Shown piece after piece: positions 50,291 through 59,900 of a stretch of DNA of 64,000 bases. The first letter of the stretch is position 1. Each line of letters begins with the position of its first letter. A model generated the notes under the pieces. That model ran no database searches and was not told the DNA's origin. It saw nothing but the letters and a program-made list of their open reading frames with translations. The DNA is taken from assembly GCF_018137965.1 (NCBI RefSeq), contig NZ_CP073100.1:2429754-2493753 (forward strand), in the 5' to 3' direction. This DNA comes from Luteolibacter ambystomatis. Lineage in GTDB: Bacteria; Verrucomicrobiota; Verrucomicrobiia; Verrucomicrobiales; Akkermansiaceae. Position numbers and translations under genes: made by a program.

Positions 50291-52141
50291 ATGAAACCCC
50301 GTTTCTTCCGCTCCGTCCTGCCCCTGGCCCTTGTCATCTCCATGCCACCGCTGGCAAAGGGGGGAATCACGGATACCGACCTGAGCATCGGCAGTTCCAA
50401 TACCGTCACGGCTTCGTCGGGTGCCGGAGCCTTCGGCCAGGGAAACACCGTCAGTGACAAGTCCGTCGCCATCGGATACAACTCCGAGGCGAGCGGAAAA
50501 TCGATCGCGGTGGGATCCGGCAGCCATGCCACCGACCGGTCCGCCGCCTTCGGAAACGGCACTTATGCGGACGAAGGCTCCCTCGCGACCGGTTTTTCGG
50601 TGCAGGCTTACAAGTCCTCTCTCGCGGCGGGCAGCAACGTGTTCCTGTCTTCGGACACCCGCCAGACCTTCGCCTCCGGCGATACGATCTCCGTCTATCA
50701 CGCCGCCACGTCCGGAGTGATCGGCACCTACAACGGCATCAACCTGGCTCCCTATGATGAAAACGCGGAGGTTTCCGCCGGCAGCGAATCGGATTCGTTC
50801 ATCGCGGGCTACTCGAACCTGATCCTGCGCGGCGTGTCCCGCAGCGGCCGCGCGAATGTCCTTCTCGGCCAATACAACATCATCGACACGACGGCGGCGG
50901 GTTTCTCCCAGTACGAGGCCTCCGTGCTGCTGGGCAGCAACAACACCAGCTCCCAGACAGAGTCCTGGGCGCTGGGCAAGGGCAACATCGCCCAGACGCG
51001 CACCGTGACGCTCGGCACCTACAATGCCACCGTTTCGGATGCCTCGCTCATCATCGGCAACGGCACTTCCGACAGCGTGCGTTCCAACGCGCTGGTGGTG
51101 CTGAAGAACGGCAACGTCGTGATCCCCGGCGGCTCGCTGACCATCGGCTCGGAGACGGCGATGACGCCGACCTCCGTGGGCAGCTATCTCACCACCAACA
51201 AGTATCTGACCCGCCAATACGGCACCGGTAGTACTTTGAGCGGCGGCGGTCTGCTGGCGATCGGAGACGGAGCCTATGCCACCGGCTCCCGTTCCATCGC
51301 TCTCGGGAGCAGTTCATCCTCCACCGGCACAGGCTCCGTCGCCCTGGGGGACAATGCCCAGGCACTCGCCATGTCTTCCGCAGCCCTTGGTGTCGGCAGC
51401 ATCGCCGAACAAGCCGGAAGCCTGGCGCTCGGCAACAGTGCCAACGCGTTGGGAACATACTCGGTCGCCCTGAACGCCATCGCCGGGGGGAACTACTCCT
51501 TCGCCGCGACCAATGGCATCCCGGAAGGCGTGGGCGCGACCGCGATCGGCGCCGGCTATGCGGTGGGGGATGGCTCGATCGCGATCGGCGGATGGGACAT
51601 GAGCGTCCCCGGCTACCCCCAGGGCAGCACCTCCCTGGGTGTGCATTCCACGGCCATCGGCGGCCTCCTCGCCACGGCGGAGGGAGACTACACCTTCGCC
51701 AGCGGTTACATGACCAACGCCACCGCGGCCTATTCCACGGTGCTGGGCAGTTCCAACCGCTCCGCCAGCGGCCTCTATCTCGCGCCCGTGGATCTCACCA
51801 CCTGGAGGGACAACGAGGTCCTCTTCGAGCTGGGCAACGGCGAGCCGGACCACAGCCCCGCGCAGTATTCCAATGCCATCACCACGCTGAAGAACGGCCG
51901 CACCACACTGACGAACAAATACTGGGTCAGCACCACTCCCACGGTCGTCCCCTCCTCCACCGACGCCACCTCCGGCACCGCGCTGGCCGTGGAAGGCCAC
52001 ACCGATCTGAAGGGCAATGCCCAAGTGGCAGGCAAGACGACGCTCAACGGCGAAACCACTGTAAACGGCAAAACCGTCCTGAACGGCGAGGTCATCATGG
52101 CCAATGCCCAGGGCGACATCTCCATGGGCATCTACGAGTGA
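50291..52141 (+). CDS. Secreted YadA-head-like repeat protein, copy 1
   Basis: 616 residues from ATG 50291 (MKPRFFRSVLPLALVISMPPLAKG), a signal peptide; the leader before it is TTCCGTTTCCTTTTCCACC, not a Shine-Dalgarno. Most of the protein is made of 14-residue repeats of the YadA/Hia head type (SVAIGYNSEASGKSIAVGSGSHATD, GSVALGDNAQAL), which form a left-handed parallel beta roll. It lacks the YadA neck, coiled coil and C-terminal outer-membrane barrel, so it is not a trimeric autotransporter. The tail has NAITTLKNGRTTLTNKYW and ends AQGDISMGIYE, shared exactly with copy 2. It probably acts as a secreted or surface adhesin or structural fibre, exported by another route. Confidence 0.85.
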   Translation: MKPRFFRSVLPLALVISMPPLAKGGITDTDLSIGSSNTVTASSGAGAFGQGNTVSDKSVAIGYNSEASGKSIAVGSGSHATDRSAAFGNGTYADEGSLATGFSVQAYKSSLAAGSNVFLSSDTRQTFASGDTISVYHAATSGVIGTYNGINLAPYDENAEVSAGSESDSFIAGYSNLILRGVSRSGRANVLLGQYNIIDTTAAGFSQYEASVLLGSNNTSSQTESWALGKGNIAQTRTVTLGTYNATVSDASLIIGNGTSDSVRSNALVVLKNGNVVIPGGSLTIGSETAMTPTSVGSYLTTNKYLTRQYGTGSTLSGGGLLAIGDGAYATGSRSIALGSSSSSTGTGSVALGDNAQALAMSSAALGVGSIAEQAGSLALGNSANALGTYSVALNAIAGGNYSFAATNGIPEGVGATAIGAGYAVGDGSIAIGGWDMSVPGYPQGSTSLGVHSTAIGGLLATAEGDYTFASGYMTNATAAYSTVLGSSNRSASGLYLAPVDLTTWRDNEVLFELGNGEPDHSPAQYSNAITTLKNGRTTLTNKYWVSTTPTVVPSSTDATSGTALAVEGHTDLKGNAQVAGKTTLNGETTVNGKTVLNGEVIMANAQGDISMGIYE

Positions 52142-52297
52142 CCCCGTAGCCAACAAGGCGGTGTTGCTCCTCCGACTTTGCCATGGGACCGGAAAAGCAA
52201 ATCTCCCGCAAGGCACCGGCAGGTGGGAGTCATTTGCGATGATATGGCCGAAATTGCTACCAGAGATCCACAGATGATAGTCCATGGAAGACCGCCT

Positions 52298-52329
52298 TCA
52301 CATATTTTTCACAGACCGGATCATTGACA
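52298..52329 (+). promoter_or_regulatory. Matching TCACA repeat and -35 of the second YadA-like gene
   Basis: TCACATATTTTTCACAG at 52298-52314 differs by one base from the site upstream of copy 1. It is followed, again after exactly 9 bases, by TTGACA (52324-52329). The rest of the two intergenic regions is not similar, so this block is conserved selectively. Confidence 0.65.
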
Positions 52330-52411
52330 TTGGTCACTGGTTCCGGCGGGATCCGGGCACCAATATCCTTTGGTTTTTTCCGATCAATTCGCCCTCATCC
52401 CCTATTTCCAG

Positions 52412-54226
52412 ATGAAAACCCGGCTCTTTTCTTTCCTTCCCCTTGTTTTCACTGCCGCCCTCTCCACGCTGGCGACCGGCACGAATATCAATGTCACCGA
52501 TGGTCTGAACACCGGTGCCAACAACGTGGTGGATACCACGGAGAAGTCCATTGCGATCGGCAACTACAACACGGCTTCCGGAAGCAGCATCGCAGGCGGG
52601 ATCAAGTGGATGAGCGATACCACCACCACTCCGAACTGCGTCGCCTCCGGAAACAGCATCGCGATGGGGATCTACAATACCGCTTCCGGAAGCAGCATCG
52701 CCATTGGCGCGCCGGATTCGGGAGATGCGGCCATGAATCCGAACAATGTCGCCTCCGTCTCCAGCATCGCCGTGGGCACGCATGTCTCCGCGACCAATTA
52801 CAGCGCGGCGATCGGCGAATACCAGGCGAACCTCGGATGGGCCAGCGGAACCTTCGGCAGCAACCAGACAATCGACCCCGACAGTTACGCCGCATTCGCC
52901 TTGGGCTACGAAAACCACATCCTAAGCTCGCTGGGTCTGGTGACGGGCCAGAACAATACCATGGAGTATGAGAGCGGCTCCTTCATCGCGGGACAGAACA
53001 ATGCCATCTACACCGAGTCCGGCCATACCTACTCCGGCTCCGGCAACCTCCTGCTGGGCCAGTCCAACACGCTGACAAAAACCGCCAATGGTCCGAACGG
53101 GACGATCCTGATCGGCACCTACAACGAGACCTCGGATTCCGGGGCCATCGCCATCGGCCGCGGCAATCTCGCACAGGCGGAGACGATCACGCTCGGCCAT
53201 TTCAACGCCACCGTCTCCGGTGCCACCCTCATCGTCGGCAATGGCACGAGCACCAGCTCCGGAGACCGCTCGAACGCGCTGGTGGTGCTCAACAACGGCA
53301 ACGTGGTGATTTCGGGTTCACTCACGGTGGGCGGGTACTCCGCCGTCACTACGAACTACCTCTCCACGAACAAATATCTCAAGCAGGCCTGGGGTTCCGG
53401 AGCCACCACGAACGGCACGGGTCTGCTTGCGATCGGGGATTGGGCTTCCAGTGAGGGTTCCAGCAGCATCGCGATCGGACATGGCACGGGAGCGACAAGC
53501 GGCGGAATAGCCATTGGAGATGCCGCCGGAGCCAGCGCCGTAGGCTCGATGGCTATCCAGGCATCCAACGCCTTCGGCGACTATTCCTTCGCGGCAGGCG
53601 GCTCGAACTCCACGGGTGATTACTCGTCCGCGTTATCCGGTGGCTATGCACCTGGAACTGCCGCATTCGCGGTGGCCGGAGGACAGGCTTACGGTGAAGC
53701 TTCCACCGCCTTGTCCGCAGGGACCGCCAATGGCGATGGAGCAATCGCCATCGGCGGCGTCGATGTGTTGAGCTATATCGCAAACACCGCGGAAGGTGAT
53801 GGCTCTGTGGCAATCGGCGGATACCAGAACATCGCCAATGGCAAATACTCCTTTGCCTCCGGCTACAAACTCACCACGGAAGCACTGGCACAGACAGCGC
53901 TCGGTTCGCGAAACCTCTCCGCCGGCGGCCTGCTGACCGCCGCAAACCACACCTCGTGGGTGAATACCGAGGCGCTCTTCGAATTGGGCAATGGCAACCC
54001 CGGTGCCTCCCCCGCCGAGTATTCCAACGCCATCACCACGCTGAAGAACGGCCGCACCACGCTGACGAACAAGTTCTGGTCCTCTTCCGCGCCACTGGAC
54101 ACGCCGTCCGATGCCACCGCGTCCTCCCATGGCGATGCCCTCGTCGTGGAAGGCCACACCCGCCTGAAGGGCAGGGTCCTCCTCGATGAAGCGCAGGGGG
54201 ACATCTCCATGGGCATCTACGAGTGA
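52412..54226 (+). CDS. Secreted YadA-head-like repeat protein, copy 2
   Basis: 604 residues from ATG 52412 (MKTRLFSFLPLVFTAALSTLATG), a signal peptide. Head-type repeats fill the protein (KSIAIGNYNTASGSSIAGG, SSIAIGHGTGATSGGIAIGDAAGASAVG). As in copy 1 there is no membrane-anchor domain. The C-terminal 100 residues (SNAITTLKNGRTTLTNKFW, VEGHTRLKGR, AQGDISMGIYE) match copy 1 closely, while the central repeats have diverged. The same promoter block precedes both, so they are probably regulated together. The conserved tail may be a recognition signal. Confidence 0.85.
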   Translation: MKTRLFSFLPLVFTAALSTLATGTNINVTDGLNTGANNVVDTTEKSIAIGNYNTASGSSIAGGIKWMSDTTTTPNCVASGNSIAMGIYNTASGSSIAIGAPDSGDAAMNPNNVASVSSIAVGTHVSATNYSAAIGEYQANLGWASGTFGSNQTIDPDSYAAFALGYENHILSSLGLVTGQNNTMEYESGSFIAGQNNAIYTESGHTYSGSGNLLLGQSNTLTKTANGPNGTILIGTYNETSDSGAIAIGRGNLAQAETITLGHFNATVSGATLIVGNGTSTSSGDRSNALVVLNNGNVVISGSLTVGGYSAVTTNYLSTNKYLKQAWGSGATTNGTGLLAIGDWASSEGSSSIAIGHGTGATSGGIAIGDAAGASAVGSMAIQASNAFGDYSFAAGGSNSTGDYSSALSGGYAPGTAAFAVAGGQAYGEASTALSAGTANGDGAIAIGGVDVLSYIANTAEGDGSVAIGGYQNIANGKYSFASGYKLTTEALAQTALGSRNLSAGGLLTAANHTSWVNTEALFELGNGNPGASPAEYSNAITTLKNGRTTLTNKFWSSSAPLDTPSDATASSHGDALVVEGHTRLKGRVLLDEAQGDISMGIYE

Positions 54227-54272
54227 TCCCGTACTTCCGCCAGATTCCCGTTTTCCATCTCCCTTCATCCTC

Positions 54273-55073
54273 ATGACCGGCCACCTCTCCGCGCGCACGC
54301 GCCTGCTGCTCCCCGCCCTGCTGGCGGCCAGCATCACCACTCCAGCCCCTGCCGTCGCCCCCACCTGGTGGTCGAACGGCACCCCGCCGGTGATCGATCC
54401 CGCCGCCACTCCGGAGAACCACGGCGTGGCGAACATCGGCCAGGCCAAGTGGGTGGCGAAGAACGCGCTGGAGACGCTGCGGAGCGTGGTGCCGGACGTG
54501 GCGGAGCAGGTGGAGGCGGATCTGGTCGGCTCCGGGAAGCCGCTGGCCTCCTGGGATGCTCCCGTCACCCAGGCGGAAAAGGACGCGCAGCGCGCGCCGC
54601 TGCTGATCGGCCAGCTCAAGGCGATCGCCGCGCCCTTCTACGCACGGATCCACGCGGTGGCCCCCGATTGGCTCGCCACGGAGCGCGATTACTACGAAAT
54701 GCCCTCCACGGGCACGTTCTATCCGTGGACCGCGACGACAGCCGATGACCAGAACAAGGCCGTGGCCACCATCGGCCAGCTCAAGGCGGTGTTCTCGCTC
54801 GACTTCACGGTGGATCGTGAAACCGGAGCGGATGCCGATGGCCTGCCGGACCTGTGGGAGTACCGGTGGTTCCAGCAACTCCATGCCGCCGGCACCGGCG
54901 ACAACGACGGGGACGGCATCAGCAACGCGGACGAGATCACGAACGGCACGGACCCGAACAAGGCGGACAGCGATGGCGACGGTCTGCCGGACGATGTCGA
55001 TCCCCATCCGCTTTCTCCGGAGGGAAGCGACTTCACCGCACCGGCGCTGATGGTGACCAGCCCGCTGCAATAG
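54273..55073 (+). CDS. Secreted protein with IGQ motifs and thrombospondin type-3 calcium repeats
   Basis: 266 residues from ATG 54273 (MTGHLSARTRLLLPALLAASITTPAPAVA), a signal peptide. Three IGQ segments occur: NIGQAKWVAKNALETL, LIGQLKAIAAPFY and TIGQLKAVFSLDF, a pattern seen in exported verrucomicrobial proteins near RHS genes. The C-terminus has Asp-rich type-3 repeats (DADGLPDLWE, DNDGDGISNADE, DSDGDGLPDDVDPHP), which bind calcium. It begins 46 bp after copy 2 of the YadA-like genes and ends 42 bp before the fucosidase. It may tether or organise surface proteins. Confidence 0.78.
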   Translation: MTGHLSARTRLLLPALLAASITTPAPAVAPTWWSNGTPPVIDPAATPENHGVANIGQAKWVAKNALETLRSVVPDVAEQVEADLVGSGKPLASWDAPVTQAEKDAQRAPLLIGQLKAIAAPFYARIHAVAPDWLATERDYYEMPSTGTFYPWTATTADDQNKAVATIGQLKAVFSLDFTVDRETGADADGLPDLWEYRWFQQLHAAGTGDNDGDGISNADEITNGTDPNKADSDGDGLPDDVDPHPLSPEGSDFTAPALMVTSPLQ

Positions 55074-55115
55074 GCCCGGCAGACGGTCCCCTCCTCCTTC
55101 CCCGTTTCCTTTCCC

Positions 55116-56891
55116 ATGCATCCGTTCGCTTTCCAGAAGTGGCGCATCCTTGCGGCCGCCTCCCTGCTGCTGGCAGCCGGCGCCGCCGCCCACGCCGCAC
55201 CCGCGCCAACTACTACGATTCCAGTAACCAAGGACGACCCGCGCAAGGCGTGGTGGCGTGACGCGAAGTTCGGCATGTTCGTCCACTGGGGCGTCTATGC
55301 CGTCCCCGCGGGCGTGCATGATGGCAGGCCCGTGCGCCACCTGGGCGAATGGATCATGTGCCACGGCCGCATCTCCCGGGAAGACTACCGCAAGTATGCG
55401 GAACGCCTCGCGCCGGACGGCTACCAGCCGGGGACCTGGGTCGATCTGGCCGAGCAGGCGGGCATGAAGTACATCGTCGTCACCGCGAAGCACCACGACG
55501 GCTTCGCGCTCTTCGACTCGAAGGTGTCCGATTGGGACGCGGTGGACGCCACGCCGCGGAAGCAGGACCTGCTGATGCCGCTGGTGGAGGAATGCCGGAA
55601 ACGGAACATGCCGCTGGGCTACCACTACTCGCAGGCGCAGGATTGGTACCATCCCGGCGGCGGCACCTACGGCCAGCCGTGGGATGAAAGCCAGAAGGGC
55701 TCCTTCGACGACTACCTCGCGAAGATCGCCGTGCCGCAGATCAAGGAACTCTCCGAGCGCTACGGGCCGATCGCCTGCATTTTCTTCGACACGCCCGTGG
55801 GCATGAATGCCTCCCGCGCCGCCGCCGTGCGCGCCGCGGTGCCGCCCTCCACGCTCATCAACGACCGCCTCAGCCCGGGCACGCCCGCGGATTTCCGCAG
55901 CTATGAGAACGCCCTGCCGCGCGAGCTGATCCCCGCCGGAGACTGGGAACTCTGCCTCTCCTGCAATGACACGTGGGGCTACAAGAGCAACGACCAGCAT
56001 TGGAAATCCGGCGCCTCCCTCATCCGCCTGCTCAGCGAGACCTCCTCGCGCGGCGGCAACATGCTGCTCAACGTGGGACCGGAAGCGGACGGCCGCATCC
56101 CGGATGCCGCCGCCAGCACCCTGCGCGAGATCGGCGGCTGGCTGCGCGTGAATGGCGAGGCCATCTACGGCACCACGCGCTCGCCCTTCCTGCCGATCCC
56201 GTGGAATGGCGGCTGCACGCAAAAGACCCTGCCCTCCGGAGACACCGCCATCTACGCCCATCTGTATGAGCAGCCGAAGGACGGCAAGGTCCTGCTGCCC
56301 GGCCTCACCAATGCGATCGTCTCCGCGGAGCTGCTGGCGGGCGGGCGCAAGGTGCCCTTCACCCGCTCCGGGAATTCATGGAGCCTCGATCTTCCTTCCG
56401 ATGCCACCGCCTCGCCGGTGCGGATCGTGAAGGTGGTGGTCAAGGGCGCGCCGGTGATCGAGGAACGCGCGCTTGAGCCGGATGCGGACGGACGCATGAC
56501 CCTCGGCGTTTCCATCGCCCGCCTGCAGGGCACGAAGATCCGCCTGGAGCGCCAGCCCTCCACCATCGAGCAGAACATCGGCTTCTGGACGGAGGTGGCG
56601 GACACCGCCGAGTGGAACATCCAGCCTGCCGCCACCGCGGACTACGGCACCACCTGGGACATCGCCTGCGCCGCGGACTCCTCCGGCTCCATCCTCGCCA
56701 TCGTCCAGGGGGACAAGGAACTCGGCCGCTTCGAGATCCCCTCCACCGGCTCCTGGAACGAGTTCCAAACCGTGGCCGGCCCCACGCTCAAGCTCACCGC
56801 CGGAGCCTCGAAGCTGCGCCTCGTCCCTGTCTCCAAGCCCGGCCTGGGCGTGGTGAACCTGCGTTCGCTCACGCTCGCGAAAACCCGCTGA
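55116..56891 (+). CDS. Secreted GH29 alpha-L-fucosidase with C-terminal beta domain
   Basis: 591 residues with a signal peptide (LAAASLLLAAGAAAHAAP). The GH29 TIM barrel starts at WWRDAKFGMFVHWGVYAVPAG and has AGMKYIVVTAKHHDGFALFDSK, characteristic of the family. The nucleophile Asp is in CIFFDTP (about residue 226); the usual FDG becomes FDT. NMLLNVGPEADGRIP closes the barrel near 330. The C-terminal 150 residues are a beta sandwich resembling a CBM (AEWNIQPAATADYGTTWDIACAADSSG to GVVNLRSLTLAK). It should release fucose from fucosylated polysaccharides, such as those of algae, outside the cytoplasm. No sulfatase or transporter is adjacent. Confidence 0.92.
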   Translation: MHPFAFQKWRILAAASLLLAAGAAAHAAPAPTTTIPVTKDDPRKAWWRDAKFGMFVHWGVYAVPAGVHDGRPVRHLGEWIMCHGRISREDYRKYAERLAPDGYQPGTWVDLAEQAGMKYIVVTAKHHDGFALFDSKVSDWDAVDATPRKQDLLMPLVEECRKRNMPLGYHYSQAQDWYHPGGGTYGQPWDESQKGSFDDYLAKIAVPQIKELSERYGPIACIFFDTPVGMNASRAAAVRAAVPPSTLINDRLSPGTPADFRSYENALPRELIPAGDWELCLSCNDTWGYKSNDQHWKSGASLIRLLSETSSRGGNMLLNVGPEADGRIPDAAASTLREIGGWLRVNGEAIYGTTRSPFLPIPWNGGCTQKTLPSGDTAIYAHLYEQPKDGKVLLPGLTNAIVSAELLAGGRKVPFTRSGNSWSLDLPSDATASPVRIVKVVVKGAPVIEERALEPDADGRMTLGVSIARLQGTKIRLERQPSTIEQNIGFWTEVADTAEWNIQPAATADYGTTWDIACAADSSGSILAIVQGDKELGRFEIPSTGSWNEFQTVAGPTLKLTAGASKLRLVPVSKPGLGVVNLRSLTLAKTR

Positions 56892-56939
56892 CCTCCTTCC
56901 CCACCCCTTTCCTCCGACCCTCTTCCTCTCCTTCCCATC

Positions 56940-59900
56940 ATGAAGCGTTTTCCCGTTCACCCGCTGCTCGCGCTCCTGGGCATGCTCACCGCGACCCTCG
57001 CTCCCGTGCTGGGAGCAGACTGCAACTGTGCGAAGCCGAAGGTCCGGCTCTCAGCCAACCATATCCTGTACACCGAGGACCCGGTGACCCATGAAAAGGT
57101 GGATGAAGTCAAACTCAAGTTCCAAGGCCCCGGTGACGCCACGGCCGCGGAAATCAAAAGTCCGACCGAGAAGGAACTGAAGCGGGATACCGTTTACGCG
57201 CTCTCCATCGAGGTGGCTTCGCCATCATCGATCATGTGCGATCCCAACGTACACCTGAACTTCCCCCACTGCACCATCGAGTATTCGATGGACGAGGGAG
57301 CCACCTGGCTGTGGGGAACGACCGCACGGATTGTCGTGGGGGAAATCCCGGGCGGCGGCGGATACACCTACACGCCGTCACGGGTGCTCATCCGGGTCGC
57401 GGGGCCGAAATCCGACAAGGCGGCCGGCACTTCCGGCACGGGCAGCCAGGCCACCATCTCGGCGAGCGCGGCGGAGTTCTCTCCCCCGGAAGGCCCGGCC
57501 GGCATCACCCAAAAGGCTCCCGGCATGGGCTATGAGATCCCGCTGGGGTCCGCCCTGGTGGGTGGAGGCTACCGGTCCGCAGGCTACCTGGCGAAGTATG
57601 GCACGGTGTCCTCGTCATTCGCCTCTCCGGCGGGAATAGAAGTGGACGCGCTCACGGAAGTCACTTCCGGGATCTCACCGCTCGTCAGCCAATACTCGCA
57701 ATTGAACGGGGCCAGTGAGGTGGAGGAATCCCACATCATCGCTCCGGAAGGTGTCTTCCGCGTGAGAGGCTGGGATTCAGGCAGCTCCGCTGCGACCGAT
57801 CTGGAGGGAGCGGCCGCCACCTTGGTGGAGGTCTACACACCGGCCCAATACAACGCTTCCTCCCATGCCTTCAGCGGGACTCCCCACAGCTACTACCGGA
57901 TCGAGGTGGCCACGGGGAACGGGCTCGCCGCCGGAGTGAAGATGACCGAGTCCAATCACGGGGTGGTTCACACCTCCAGCTTCCAAGCCAGCACCGATGG
58001 TCTGCAACTCCGCACCCGCAAGGACGCCATCGTCACGGAAACCATCACGGTGCCCCCGGCTTCCTCGGAAACCTCCTGGCAGCAGCACATCCTCGAAAAA
58101 CGGGATGGAGTCACGATATCCGACACCACCAACACCTACGAGCTCCTGGCATGGGGTTACGAAATCACCGAAAGCACCGTCGATCCCGACTCCGGCGAAT
58201 CAGGAGACGAGCTGACCACCTATACGACCTTCTATTCGGACGGCAGGCTCCAGACGGTTTCAAACCCGGACGGCTCATGGGTCTATCACGAGTATTCGAC
58301 GATCGATCCAACGGTCAAGACGACCTACTCGCCATGGCTGTCCGAATCCACCATGACCGTCACCGGAGGTGTGGTGTCGATGAGCGGCCCGGTGGTCGCC
58401 ACGACTTCATCCGGTTCGGTGACGGACACCCGCCTGACGACCGTGTATGCCGGCGGCGCGGGGACTCCCATCGCGTATGAGACTTCGTCCGGGTCCGGTT
58501 ATACCTCCGGAGGAAAGTCCTACTACTACTCAGCCTCCGGCCAGGTGCGATCCCTGGATGGCTCGGGCGGCATTCCGCTGGCCCTCTCAAATCCGGGAGT
58601 CATCGCCTCCTACAGCATCACCCACGGCGAGGATGCGGACCCGGTGTGGCTCAGCAGCCGCACGGCCATGTCCTGGGATGCTTCCGGCAAGGGCAGCCTG
58701 TGGGAATACGAAAAGGGTGACTGGGACTCCTCCAGCGGGTTTTCCGCGGATCCGGATGGCGCGTTCCTGCGCACGTCGGTCTCCAGTGGATACGTCGGCG
58801 GAGATCCGTCCGTTCCCCACGGCCCGTCCTCCTTCACGCATGTCCCCTCCCACAGCACGAAGCAGGTGACCATCGACGGTCCGAACGGCGTGGTCCGGGA
58901 GGAGCAGCAGATCTGCAATGGCTCCGGAGTCTATGAGGTCGCCCTGGCGAAGGATTACGAGTACGAGACGGCATTCCCCTATCGTCCCACGGGATGCAAA
59001 ACCAATGGCGTCTATGTTTCGAAGACCGAGTACGTCAGCCCGCTGGTCATCCGCCAGTGGAATGAAGAAGGCGCGATGACTGAAACCGAGACCGATGCCT
59101 CCGGAGAGGTCATCCGCACCACCACATCCGGCAACAGCACCGTCCCTGCGGTGACCACCACTTACCGCCGTTCCGGTGCCACCACCACGACCTTCGTCAA
59201 CGGCGCGCGGGTTTCGGTGGAGACTCTTGATGCGGCCGGACGGACAATTCTCTCTCAGGATGCCACGGGAGCGAAGGTCGAGACCAGCTATGCGGATGGC
59301 GGCAGAACCGTGACCCGCAAGGCCCCCGGCAACGTGAGCGTCACGGAAAGCCTCCACTACGATGGGAAGCTCGCATCGAAGGAGGGCAATGGCACCGTGC
59401 CGGAGTTTCATGACTATTCCGTGGATGCCACGGGACGCCTGACCCACACCACCATCCTCGGCACGGAAACCGGCCTGCGCCGCGTTTCGGTGGTCACCAA
59501 TCTGGATGGCTCCACCTCGGAGCAGATCTCGCCGGATCCCGCGGGAGGAGATCCCATCACCGTGACCTATGAATACGCGGACGGCATCCCCGTATGGCTC
59601 CGGATGACCTCCACCGCCGCCAATACTCCGGACCAGGTGCGAAGCTCCCCGCTGGTCTCCGCGGAGGCGCTGATGGGCCACTACTCTCTCTCCGGCGTGG
59701 AAACCGATGACAACGGACCATCGGTTTCCAGCGGGGACAGGCTGACGGAAACATCATCCAGCTTCGTCAAGGAAAGCGGCGTGTGGTTCCTGGAGACGGT
59801 GAAGAAGGCATTCCACACCGATGATTCCACGGACGCCTACGTGGTGACCTCCCGGAACGCGGTGACGCCCTCGTCCGTTTCATCCAGCCATGGCTCCGGC

